DNA of 64,000 nucleotides from Paraspadella gotoi (Eukaryota; Chaetognatha): NCBI GenBank assembly GCA_051294375.1, contig CM119271.1, positions 5,236,832 to 5,300,831 of the forward strand, read 5' to 3'. Shown piece by piece: positions 1 to 10,690 of this stretch (position 1 is its first letter; each line of letters starts with the position of its first letter). The notes under the pieces were generated by a model. It saw only the letters and a program-made list of their open reading frames with translations, ran no database searches and was not told where the DNA came from. The position numbers and the translations under genes were made by a program.

Positions 1-358
1 TTCGTAAAGTCGCAATCCAATTAACGATATGTGAAAGATGCGCGATCCGGATATGACTGTAATCTGTAGTCAGCCATTTTAGGTACGTAAAAAAGACGCC
101 CCGTCCCGTCGCGTTTTTTTTGTTGGTATTTATCCCCCACATTTTTTTCTCGTTTTTTATTTCCGAGTTTTAAATTTTTAATATTTTCATATAATTCCTC
201 CATTTTCACATTTCGTCAATTCGCGAGTTTTCGTGAAACTAAAGAAACAAGCGACAGACCCAAATCATCGAAAACTCGACTCGAAAGAACCACGAGTCCA
301 CGACCTCAATAAGTAATGGAAAATAAAGCCGGGGATCATCTTTCCCCCTAGCTGTCGA

Positions 359-394
<36 letters not shown>
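359..394. repeat. (CT)n microsatellite
   Basis: An uninterrupted CT dinucleotide tract of about 36 bases. Such tracts recur through the window on both strands (CT or GA), and several of them lie at the edges of the duplicated blocks described below. Confidence 0.95.
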
Positions 395-396
<2 letters not shown>

Positions 397-1921
397 GAAT
401 AAGCTCTGACGGAACAAAGCCCGAAGGGTATTCTTTTAATATATTCTTATATCCTCCTCAAGCGTTGTAGAATGATGGCAATATTTGTTAATTTATTTAA
501 GTTCTAAAAAAATCCAGACCATAAACTGCTAAGAAAATATTAACCAAAATCTTCTGGAAATCCACCCCTTCGTTTGGGAAGATTTCGCGCAGTAGAAGAT
601 TTTTTCCGAATCCGACTCCCTGGTTTTGAATAACTCTTAGATTCCGATTCGTTAGCTCTTTTTTTTACTTTTTACTTTTAAATAAAAATTTCGCCAAAAT
701 GGACTAATTCACTTTTTACCATGATTGTATGTCATATCCAAAATAGACCAAATAGAAATTGTAAAGAAAAAATTTTGGATAAGCCACTTCGAGGACACTT
801 TGCCAAAGGAGGGATTTCAAAATTTGGACTCTCGATTTGTTTGAAAGGAGGAACAAAACCTCGAGTCACGTGTATATCGTTTGTCAGATGGAAAAAATCC
901 CTTTTCATTTCTAATATTAAAATCAGAGATGGAGAGATTTTTTCTATCGAGAGCAGTCTATTTGTTGTCTTCGCTTGTTGATATCAAGATGTTTAATGAT
1001 TTGGACAAGAGAAAAAAAAATGCGAAGCCCTTCAGAGTGGCAGAACAGGATCGGAATCAAGTGTTTTTACATCGATATTTTACCAGGATATTATTTACCG
1101 AGGAGCGTGTATATTGTTTGTGCGAGTCAGGATTTGGAAGCGAAAATCTCCTTTGAAAAAGGTCTTCTCGATCTCTAAGAACGTACGTTAGACTTCCTAT
1201 TTCTCTCTCTCTCTCTCTCTTGTCGCGGGCCGCTAGTTTATCCTTCTTTTATGTTCCTCTAAAAGTCGGCCATCAATAAAGACCTGACGACGGCGATCAT
1301 CTCTTCACATTTTCTTTTATTCCTTCTCCTCCTATAACCTGCCATAGATTTTCCCGCGCTTTTTTCTTTCTCCCTCTGGTCGCCTTTTCTTTTTATTTCC
1401 CCCTTTTCTTTAAATAGATTCTTGTGCAAGCTTTTTGTCATATTTTCGCACCCTTCTGACTCGTGGGCAAATTTTTTTGAATGATTTACATTAAATTGTT
1501 ATAAAATGTAGTCTTGAATTCCAGACAATAAAACTGGAACAGGAAGTAATTTAACCAGGTTTTGTGTAGATTGCACACTCTATTTCCAGAAGACAACGCT
1601 AACGTCCCAATCCCAAACATAAAAAATATTATATTTAAATATTTAACAAAAAAATATTTTAACGAATAAATAAAATCATAAATAAAAGCTACTTTTAAAT
1701 CTATAAAAAAAAAAAGATAGTGAAACAAGTAATTTTCCAACGTTCATAACTTTACATTACCAACTAATTTTTCATCAAAGGCTTCGACAGCCAAACACTC
1801 GAGGATCAAACCCGAGACTGCAATGTTAGCTCCATTACTCCTAAGTAGAAGCCTAAGTAAAATCAAGGAGCCTTGGTGGCACCGCCAAGAGTCTTTTGAT
1901 ATCTTCTTTCCTTTTTCAAAG

Positions 1922-2035
1922 GGTCTCTCTCTCTCTCTCTCTCTCCTCTCTCTCTCCTCTCTCTCTCTCTCTTCTCTCTCTCCTCTCTCTCTCTCTCTTC
2001 TCCCTCTCCTCTCTCTTCCTTTTTCTCGCCACGAC
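1922..2035. repeat. Imperfect (TC)n tract
   Basis: About 110 bases of interrupted TC repeats with CC and TT interruptions. It opens long Ser/Leu-rich and Arg/Glu-rich frames on the two strands; these are artefacts of composition, not genes. Confidence 0.9.
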
Positions 2036-2404
2036 GTAAATCTCTTCATCGTCATCCTATCTATTATCCCTCTCTCGCCGGGCAGCCTCTCTCTGTTTAC
2101 TTCTCTTTTTCTCCGGATTTCCCTCTCTATTTGCTCCACCTTTCCTTGTTTGCTTTTTCCTTCTGCTTTAATCTCGGATGTCAGGTTCAGCAACGAATGT
2201 GACGCTTTTCTTCGCGACCGCTCAGGCGTCAGGCGTCCAGCGTCAGGCCCCGTTTTTATTCGATCGTGCCCGCGTGCCTTGAAGCCAACCACAAAGAGTT
2301 TAAATCTTTCGCCGCAGCGCCAGCGGGCAGGACTGCCTCTCAGTCGCCGCCTAACGTCAGGTAAACTGACCTAATGCGTCGGAAGGGCGGAGTGAAAAGT
2401 TGCG

Positions 2405-3227
2405 GATCAAAATTCGAATAGTTGATCGTGAACAGTCTTGGACTAAAGAAAATTGATATATAAAATTTTTTAAAAAAATGTCTCAATTTTCGCATACGCC
2501 CATATTTATACATAGTACTCACCATAGAAAATATCAAAGTTTTAAAATATTTTTTTCTGAGTTCATGTTTTTCTGATTCGAAATCCTCATAATTTTTTTT
2601 TTTCTGAAATAAAAGAGACAATTTGACAGTTAAAACGATAAAAAGATTAAACGATTTGAAACAATATGACATTTAATGAGTATTGAGCAAGACTAATTGC
2701 ACTAATGGCACTAAAAATAAAATTCAAACAATTAAGGATCATTGCGGACATTGCAAATTGGAAAAGTATTAAGTATATCAATGAAAATCATGAGTAAATA
2801 TTATCATTATGGTTCCTAACCTTTACACTAGGCCATTTGCCATTTTTTTTTTTAGTCATAGACAGAAACTTGGCAAATCCTCATAAAAAGTTGATAAAAA
2901 AAATATAAGTCTTAATCCAAAATTCTTTCTTTAAGTTAGCCAGAAATTCAAAAAAATATACTAAAATTTAATTATTGGTTAATTATAATAGCTTTTTTAG
3001 GATTGTCCCACTTAATGAAATAACTTTCTTAAAAGAGTTATATTTCCTTATATCAACTTTTCATGAGGAATTCGAATCTGCTTTTAAAAATAAGAAAAAA
3101 ACATTTTAAAATTCTGACATTTTCTATGTATAAATATGGGCGTATGCGAAAATTGAGAAATAATTTTTTTATTTTTTTATTTAAAGGTACTAGCCTGTTC
3201 GTGATCTACTATTCGAATTTTGATTCT
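2405..3227. mobile_element. Non-autonomous DNA element with long terminal inverted repeats
   Basis: The two ends are inverted copies of each other over roughly 90-100 bases with some mismatches. The outer part at 2405 (GATCAAAATTCGAATAG) returns inverted at 3210-3227. The inner part (TTTCGCATACGCCCATAT, about 2490) returns inverted near 3130-3160. The interior of about 600 bases is AT-rich and has no transposase frame, so this looks like a MITE. Its interior (about 2990-3075) resembles the interior of another element at about 23161-23245, sharing CCCACTTAATGA and GAGTTATATTTC. A truncated relative of the outer end lies near 35878-35920. The superfamily cannot be assigned because the target-site duplication is unclear. 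Confidence 0.65.
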
Positions 3228-4576
3228 ACTTAATTTTAATATTTTTTGCTACGCTGTATTCGTCAGTTTGCCACGCCACAGAGGAATAAAAATAACCAAG
3301 CCGATTTTGTGGTCTTCGCCCCAATTCTTGGTTTCTCGTAATCGAGGTTCTCGTTAAATCAAGATTCTCGTTAAATCGGGATTTTTCTTTCCGCGAATAG
3401 AAATGGGTCAGAAAAGATGATTCACGTCGACAGTAAATTATCCTCCAATCAAAAAGAGGAAATCATCATCTGGCGGAATTTTTCATATTGACGGTTTTGC
3501 AACTTGATGTAATAAGTGATTAGCTGGGTTTTTTTTCTACCATCAGATTTAATCTTTTGTTTAAATGAAACCATAAATTATTTTATATTTGAAAAAAAAA
3601 AACAACGAAAAAAACATTTGCCATTTTAAAGCAATTCGATTTGGCTAAAAAAAAACAAAAATTGTACATTGACCACACGATCCACGGTCCAAAATATGCC
3701 ATTGAAAGAATGGGGTGTGTCATTTATAAATACAATTATTAAAGACTCCATATTTAAAAAAAAAAACAGTTTTAATTTTCCGAGCAAAACAACTTACCAT
3801 AAACTCACCCGAATATTTCATTCCTTCTTCGTCAACTTTTCTCGTCCATCAACAAGTCTATCGAATTTGGACCCCAAAAAATCCGGAAAAATGGAGATAA
3901 ANNNNNNNNNNNNNNNNNNNNNNNNNNNNNNNNNNNNNNNNNNNNNNNNNNNNNNNNNNNNNNNNNNNNNNNNNNNNNNNNNNNNNNNNNNNNNNNNNNN
4001 NNNNNNNNNNNNNNNNNNNNNNNNNNNNNNNNNNNNNNNNNNNNNNNNNNNNNNNNNNNNNNNNNNNNNNNNNNNNNNNNNNNNNNNNNNNNNNNNNNNN
4101 NNNNNNNNNNNNNNNNNNCTCCGGGTTTTTGGAGGCATAAATGCAACGGAATCCTGGGTAATGATCTGAGGAAGAAAGAAGGAGGTAAGGAATCGGATGA
4201 ACGGCCACGAGTTGAGGTGGAGAGAGAATTCCCGGATGAGGTGGAGAACAATTCTGGGTGGTTTCGAGTGGTAGGGTGGTTATCGATGATGGAGAGTATA
4301 ATGCCGGTAGGAATGAATAGTTTAGAATGATCGAAGAAAGCGCGCGGACTATTTAATTAGCCCATATCCAAAGTAGCGTGTGGTCGGGGTTAAAGTAGGA
4401 AAATGTATTGATGAAAAGTCGTATGACTTCACAATTGGCAGCTGTGACGACATAAATATAAATGTGGTGGATGAAAAGAAAAGAGCAAGAATCGCTCCAC
4501 TTGGTGGGAAATACTTTGCGGAGAAACTGAGTATTTTTATGCTTCTTTTATGGATTCGTTGTTCTTTGTAGTTTGT
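3228..4576. other. Non-coding AT-rich spacer with an assembly gap
   Basis: The stretch carries homopolymer A/T runs and a 217-base run of N at 3902-4118. The sequence after the gap (4119-4380) is richer in G and contains GAGGTGGAGA-like words, but no exon can be defended. Confidence 0.5.
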
Positions 4577-4628
4577 AGTAAAGGGTAGTAAAGGGTAAAG
4601 GGTAAAGGGTAAAGGGTAAAGGGTAAAC
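4577..4628 (+). repeat. (GGTAAAG)n heptamer tract
   Basis: Two AGTAAAGGGT-type units are followed by about five tandem AAAGGGT units. The unit is a seven-base G-rich repeat that superficially looks telomeric, but GGGTAAA is not a rotation of TTAGG, TTAGGG or TTTAGGG. It is best called a short G-rich microsatellite. Confidence 0.85.
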
Positions 4629-5040
4629 CAGAGAGAGATCGACGTAGACTCTCTAGGTTATGTACAAAAAAAGTAATTAGGGAAAGCAAGGTCGATGGGT
4701 AATCGTTCAAAAAAAAAAAAAANNNNNNNNNNNNNNNNNNNNNNNNNNNNNNNNNNNNNNNNNNNNNNNNNNNNNNNNNNNNNNNNNNNNNNNNNNNNNN
4801 NNNNNNNNNNNNNNNNNNNNACAACAAAAATTAACCTGGCAGAACGGTTTTACTGATGCGATTTATAAGGTTGAGAGATATACCGATAACGAAAAAAAAA
4901 GAGAAGCAGTTCTCGTAAAGAACACATTACACGATGCAAACTCTTCATGCTTCATGATATAATGCAAAAATATTCTTAAAACAAGAAATTTTATGCCTCC
5001 AGACTGGGACGGTCAATGCATACTGATGAAGGTCATGGTT

Positions 5041-5108
5041 AAAAGAGGTCGAGAGAGAGCATGAGAAAGAGAAATAGAGAGAGAGAGGAGGAGCGAGGGG
5101 GAAGAAGA

Positions 5109-5143
<35 letters not shown>

Positions 5144-5146
5144 GGT
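5041..5146. repeat. GA-rich microsatellite
   Basis: Imperfect GA repeats end in a purer (GA)n run at about 5112-5141. The sequence just downstream (about 5270) is where the inverted copy at 27361-32305 stops matching. Confidence 0.85.
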
Positions 5147-6050
5147 AAGAGGCCTGAAATGAGATTGATGACGTTGACAGATGGAAGAAAACTGCGGCAG
5201 AAACGTCTTAGACAAAAAGACTTCGATGGGGACAAAACTCAGAAAAGGGGGAAAGAGCGTGACGATGAGCGGCGGACGACGGGGCCTTTGCATCTCTATG
5301 AGAGCAATACCTCATTTTTTTACCCAGTTGTCAAAAGATATAACTAATATTCGGGATGAGGGTTAAGGAAAAGACTGAGTTTGAGCCTTCAAAAAAATCA
5401 AAAATAAATATTTAAGTTGAGATTAAGTTCAAGGATTAGTAAACGAAATTAGGCGCTTTCAGAAAATAAAACTTTTTTTGGTTCTTCTTGCAATCTGACA
5501 TTGTATATCACAAAAAAATTTCACTATTTATAATAAAATTAGTACTATCTATAGATTCTATACTTATTCATAAATAAGCTTTGTTTTCTCCTGACTTTGA
5601 ACTGGCTATGGTTTCTTTCAAGATAATAACTTAGCAAGATACAGTCATGATTGATTTTTTTAGCTTACCTTTGGTCCGTTTTAAAGTTTAATAAAAGCGT
5701 TAATGAAATCGTTGCAGCTAAATACGTCTGCAAATATCTCAGTCTTTTCTCCCCACATTTCATTCCAGATTCGGAAGCATCGGTTCCTGACTCTTTCCCT
5801 CTTCCTAGCAAAGGTGGAATTGATATCTCTAATCTAGAGGCATGTCAGAAGCCAGCAACCCGAAACGAAAACAAACATTTTAGCCTGAGGGAATGAGAGG
5901 ACAGACAGAGAGAAAGAAAGAGAGAGAGAGAGATAGAGAGAGAGAGAGACAAAAACAAAATAATTAGAGTGCCATTTATGGCTCCGGTTTCGAACAAGAT
6001 ATTGAAAAAAAAAATATTCGGCCATTTAAAAACAAGTTTGAGCAAACAAT

Positions 6051-6481
6051 GTCGGATCTTCCCACGATCATTAGCGGTAATTAATTAATTAATTAATACA
6101 AACTATATAAACTAAAACAATAATTTAATTAATAAATAAATTAATTTGCTCCGAAATGTTTGTTTTTAGGTATTTCGTCACTGACCACGACAAAAGCAAC
6201 GACAACGATGATGGCGATTACGACTTAAAGATTGACATAAAGATTGAAAGATTAACTTGATTAAATAATCAATTAATTTATAAATAAATTGATTGATTGA
6301 CAGACGGACAGACAGACACACAGACAGACAGACAGATGGACGGACATCTTTTTTTTCATAATTTATCAAAATTCGATATTCTGACATGATATATGTTAAT
6401 GCCCGACAAGATTGAGGGGGCGGACTGACGGACCGAAAAAGTGAATTATAGAGTCGGGATCTGCTTATAAACAGATCCGAC
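6051..6481 (+). mobile_element. MITE-like element, GTCGGATCT family, copy 1
   Basis: The left end is GTCGGATCTTCCCACGATC and the right end is an inverted ACAGATCCGAC inside a hairpin (about 6453-6481). In between come a TAATTAATTAAT stretch, a tandem GACGGACAGACAGAC-like run (about 6299-6345), a T-rich run and a conserved block with GAATTCGATATTCTGACATG-like and AAAGTGAATTATAGAG words. There is no coding frame. Further copies sit at 8274, 17868, 28843, 30978 and 40892. The sequence left of the end (GTTTGAGCAAAC, itself a small palindrome) is shared between copies, so the true boundary may lie slightly outside. Confidence 0.7.
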
Positions 6482-6873
6482 TAAAAAAGTCAGTAAGTAC
6501 GGTTGAAGAGTAAAGGTAGACGACTTCATGATAAAATATTATTCTTGAAAAATTATCAATATCAATAGAGTGTAATTCAATGGTTCGATCATTATGGTAC
6601 AAGGTAAGACAAGATGACAATTTGAAATCCGCCAATCAAAAAAATCTGCCATTTATATATTTAGTTTTTTTTCATTTTTGAAATTAATTTTGCAGTGAAG
6701 ATTAGGGCACTTTTTTTCGTATACGTTGTATGCATTTTTTTTTTTAATTCCTAAATGCCTAAATTAGTAAATGTCTGTACGACTGATCTACTGCTAAATA
6801 TTGCAAATAAAAATTTGATCGAAAAATATTTTATCCCATTTTTCCCCCCCATCAGCATCCGTGTTCCCATTTC

Positions 6874-7516
6874 TCATTTCCCATTTTTTATTTGACAATT
6901 GACATCGAATACACATTCCGGCCTATGACGAATGGGATCTTTGACACATTTGTATCCCGAGCAACAGGGTTTAAGGGAAAAGGCACAAACTTCTCCTTTT
7001 AACAAGCAACTCTGGGTCAAACCGACACTTCCGGCTTTGACAGCGACGTCGGCAGCTGCTCTGGCTCTCTCGACAACATCTGGAACTACTCTGGTTACGT
7101 TTTCCCCTTTGACTGATCCTTTGGTTCGTTGTTCCAATGGACAGGTGTCATTCATCGGTAAACATTCAGCAAAACGACTTCCCGAGGGTTTGACGCATTT
7201 GTATCCCGCGCAACAGGGTGAATTGGAAAGGGCACAATATGATAAAGTACAAAACCGGATCAAATAGGCTCCGGCTCTGGGTCCCTCAGCAAAGTCGGCA
7301 GCTAATCTGGCTCCCTTGATAACGTCAGGAACTTCTCCGACTTTGTTTTCCATTTTGACCTCGTCATCGACCTGATTCGAGACAAAAATCAAACAAAAGT
7401 CGGTGAGCCGGATTTAAATTAAATATTACTTTTCCAGTCGAACTAACATGGCGTGGCGTCAACGAATTCGCATCCGCCAAGACGATGACCGACATAACCA
7501 GCAAGAGAATCTTCAT
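6874..7516 (-). CDS. Secreted two-domain knottin-like cysteine-rich protein
   Basis: Two exons, 7516-7430 and 7371-6874, are separated by a 58-base GT-AG intron. The donor is GTAATA, the acceptor is CGAATCAG and the join is phase 0, giving about 194 residues. The first ATG at 7516 opens a typical signal peptide (MKILLLVMSVIVLADA), so the product should be secreted. The mature part contains two related halves. Each has a spacer with a VPDV..GARLAAD- or VPDV..RARAAAD-like block. Each then has a seven-cysteine domain with the order C-x4/6-C-x6-CC-x4-C-x10-C-x5/6-C and the repeated core PCC(A/S)GYKCVK. This pattern resembles inhibitor-cystine-knot peptides known from arthropod secretions and venoms, but function cannot be read from sequence: antimicrobial, inhibitory, structural and venom roles are all possible. 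One N-x-T sequon (NDT) lies in the first domain. A second, frame-broken copy is at 29930-30600. Confidence 0.8.
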
Positions 7517-7695
7517 TTTTCGTCGCGACGAAAAAAAGAAAAAGAAAAGGAAAAAAGATAAAAATAAGAAAAAAGGAAAAAAAAAATTGTCCCGGTGCAG
7601 CTCTAATGTCCCGCTAAAAGACTAAGCGATGAATGAACGAGACAAAAATTACCCAAGTAATGCGCATCGTTCGAATCGAAGTTCCGATCAAGATT

Positions 7696-7704
7696 CCTTT
7701 ATAT
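7696..7704 (-). promoter_or_regulatory. Candidate TATA box of the secreted-protein gene
   Basis: On the minus strand the sequence reads ATATAAAGG, about 180 bases upstream of the start codon at 7516. That spacing would give a transcription start near 7670 and a 5' leader of roughly 150 bases. The same ATATAAAGG is retained at the matching place near 29717 in the inverted copy. No clear initiator motif was seen. Confidence 0.4.
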
Positions 7705-8273
7705 TTCACTTCTATTCAAAACTGAATAGTCAAGGCCCATACAAATTATATTAATATGGGCAGATTTCGAAATCTGGGGCGTCTTGGGAAGCCAATGGAG
7801 GTAGAGCGCGATCGAAATTTTTATTTTATCATGCCCAAAAATAGTATTTAAATGGACTGGTCAGACCGTCTTTTCCCTTTTTCCAAAAAAACCTGCTGGC
7901 TCTTAAGTAAAAAAAAGGACAAATCATACATATCAGGACGGTTTCGGAGAGCTTATTGTTTTCTCTACATGATGAAAAAAAGAAAAGTTAAAATTCTTGC
8001 AATCTTTATTGCTTGATAAAGCAATCAAATGAACTGCTTTTAAGGTGAAAGCTGCATAGTCAACACTTCATATTTTTTTTTGTTTTTTACTATCTATTTC
8101 ATGTACAGCGCGGGGATAAATTTAGTTTATTTATATTAAATCTCGTGCAAATAGAAAAAAAGTTCGTTTATCGCATGGTAAAGCCATTTTTAAGTGCTAT
8201 CCGGGCCGTATTTAAAACTGGTCATAGAGGTTATCTCAAAAGGACTTCAATCGAACAAGTTTGAGCAAACAAT

Positions 8274-8468
8274 GTCGGATCTGCCCACGATTTTTATCGG
8301 ACGGATGGACGGACGAACGGACAGACGGACATCATTTTTTTTGCATAATTTTTCATAATTCGATATTCTGACATGATATAAGTGAATGCCCAACAAGATT
8401 GAGGGGGCGAACCGATGGACCGACAAAGTGAATTATACAGTCGGGATCTGCTGATAAGCAGATCCGAC
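8274..8468 (+). mobile_element. MITE-like element, GTCGGATCTGC family, copy 2
   Basis: The ends are GTCGGATCTGC and GCAGATCCGAC, perfect 11-base inverted repeats. The last 30 bases form a strong hairpin (GTCGGGATCTGC-TGATAA-GCAGATCCGAC). The interior of about 195 bases carries a GACGGACGGACGAACGGACAG-type run and the conserved CGATATTCTGACATGATAT block, and lacks the TAATTAAT stretch of copy 1. It has no coding capacity. Confidence 0.7.
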
Positions 8469-8698
8469 TAAAAAAGAAAGAAAGGGTTACAAAACAGCAA
8501 CGCCGTGTCTTGCACGTGATGTGGCCTTTAAATTCTTCATTTGCTCTCGATTAACTTTTAAAAATAAATAGAACTCTATGTATATTATATTGTATATTGT
8601 ATAACCGTTAGATTTTCTCCGTCGCGAGTCGGTCCTGTTTACTGTCTCGATAAAATTCTCAACATAATCGACTTTTACGAGGAGATTCGCCCTTCGTC

Positions 8699-9690
8699 AA
8701 CAAAAAAAACATTTTGGGCCCCAAAACTTTTTTTGTTATTTTTTCGCCATGTTTTGATTTCGTAACATTGAAATGATACACGCGTGAAACTTATTGTTAA
8801 GCCGGTATTCAAGTTTGTATTCGTAACAATAAATTCCTTACATCTCGAAAAGTCTTTTTCTCAAAATATATTTATTAACAAAAAAACATTTTGGGCCTCA
8901 AAACTTTTTTTGTTATATTTTCGCCATGTTTTGATTTCGTAACATTGAAATGATCCACGCGTGAAACTTATTGTTAAGCCGGTATTCAAGTTTGTATTCG
9001 TAATGATAAATTCCTTACATCTCGAAAAGTCTTTTTCTCAAAATATATTTATTAACAAAAAAACATTTTGGGCCCCAAAACTTTTTTTTATTTTTTTGCC
9101 ATGTTTTGATTTCGTAACATTGAAATAATGCCCGCATGAAACTTATTGTTAAGCCGGTATTCAAGTTTGTTTTTGTAACGATAAATTCCTTACATCTCGA
9201 AAAGTCTTTTTCTCNNNNNNNNNNNNNNNNNNNNNNNNNNNNNNNNNNNNNNNNNNNNNNNNNNNNNNNNNNNNNNNNNNNNNNNNNNNNNNNNNNNNNN
9301 NNNNNNNNNNNNNNNNNNNNNNNNNNNNNNNNNNNNNNNNNNNNNNNNNNNNNNNNNNNNNNNNNNNNNNNNNNNNNNNNNNNNNNNNNNNNNNNNNNNN
9401 NNNNNNNNNNNNNNNNNNNNNNNNNNNNNNNNNNNNNNNNNNNNNNNNNNNNNNNNNNNNNNNNNNNNNNNNNNNNNNNNNNNNNNNNNNNNNNNNNNNN
9501 NNNNNNNNNNNNNNNNNNNNNNNNNNNNNNNNNNNNNNNNNNNNNNNNNNNNNNNNNNNNNNNNNNNNNNNNNNNNNNNNNNNNNNNNNNNNNNNNNNNN
9601 NNNNNNNNNNNNNNNNNNNNNNNNNNNNNNNNNNNNNNNNNNNNNNNNNNNNNNNNCTTACATCTCGAAAAGTCTTTTTCTCAAAATATA
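8699..9690 (+). repeat. 177-bp tandem repeat array
   Basis: At least three head-to-tail units start at the ATTTTGGGCC word at 8711, 8888 and 9065 (spacing 177 and 177), followed by a 442-base gap and a partial unit at 9657-9690. Each unit contains TTTTCGCCATGTTTTGATTT, CGTGAAACTTATTGTTAAGC and CTTACATCTCGAAAAGTC. Units differ by only a few bases, so expansion is recent. The matching places in copy B (18360-18560) and copy C (28400-28610) hold a single unit. Confidence 0.9.
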
Positions 9691-10243
9691 TTTATCAAAA
9701 AAAAAAAGATTCTAGTTTCCTGTGCTGTAGTGACGCTTCTCGAAGGATGGAGTAAACGAAGGCAAACGACTCTCTTTATAATTATATGCAACTTTCCCGT
9801 CTTCGACCTGAATCGTCTTCGAATTCAATCGGGTTACATCCGGGATGTCTCCAATTCAATCGGGTTACATCCAGAACGTCTTTGTCTTCAATCGGCCTAC
9901 GACGTCTTCGGGTCTATACAGGAGTTAAATCGAGGAGGGGACTTTTTCAGCCACATTCGGTATTCTGTATTCAGTCACGTTCCGGTAAAATCTGGGTAAA
10001 TCGTAATGCATTCATCTTAGTGTCAATAACTTTCAAAGTTATTAGTATAAATGTCAATAGCCCCAAATTAAACTACATTTTCTTTAAAAGTTAATTTTTT
10101 CATCGACTGAATTATATAAAAACAGTTCACTCAGATTACATCCGGGAGTGCCCCCCGAGTGGCCCCGAAAAAAAAAATAGGAAGTTGAACGTTTGTTTTT
10201 CATTTCATCTCACGTCTGCTGTGGGAATTTGGTGTCGAAATAT

Positions 10244-10420
10244 TATCTCTCTCTCTCTCTCTCTCTCTCATCGATCTCCATCCTCTCCTCTCTCTCTCTT
10301 CTCTCTCTCTCTCCGCTGTCACATTGCCATCGCTTGCGGGCGCGATCTGGCAAAAAAAAAAGATGACAGCTCGAGACAGAGAGATAGATTGGGCCTACCT
10401 CAAACCCTCATACCTCTGTC

Positions 10421-10463
<43 letters not shown>

Positions 10464-10612
10464 CTCTCTCTCTCTCTCTCCTCGTTTCGGCTCAATTTCC
10501 CGTCTTTATCCGCCCCTTTTTGCTCCATCATGAAAGCCCATGCTCACCGCCATTTTTGCTCCACTGCTGTCGTCGTATTAGGCCATCAGTCGGCATTGAA
10601 ACAACTATTAAC

Positions 10613-10676
<64 letters not shown>

Positions 10677-10690
10677 ATCCTCTCTCTTTC
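10244..10690. repeat. Cluster of three (CT)n tracts
   Basis: CT tracts occupy about 10244-10319, 10421-10478 and 10612-10690, separated by unique sequence that includes CATCGCTTGCGGGCGCGATC. The copies in B are at 19093-19206, 19338-19410 and 19547-19620. The inverted copy C begins inside the equivalent of the middle tract. Confidence 0.9.

Larger units (their letters stand above)
1..2404. other. Non-coding AT-rich spacer
   Basis: No convincing exon is seen on either strand. The sequence is AT-rich with homopolymer runs, a pure (CT)n tract near 359-394, a shorter one near 1202-1220 and a long imperfect one at 1922-2035. Short open frames around 721-1178 overlap each other in different frames and have no splice context or recognisable protein. 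A less AT-rich stretch at about 2160-2380 also gives no recognisable product. Confidence 0.6.

Noticed and set aside
721-1178. Three overlapping plus-strand frames of 67-91 residues
   Set aside because: All lie in AT-rich spacer, in conflicting frames, with no splice partner or recognisable protein features.
1744-2374. Long overlapping frames on both strands rich in Arg/Glu or Ser/Leu
   Set aside because: They are produced by the (TC)n tract at 1922-2035; both strands are open simultaneously and no motif or splice context exists.
8699-9690. Regularly spaced repeats as a CRISPR-like array
   Set aside because: The whole 177-bp unit is repeated without unique spacers, and the genome is eukaryotic; it is a simple tandem repeat.
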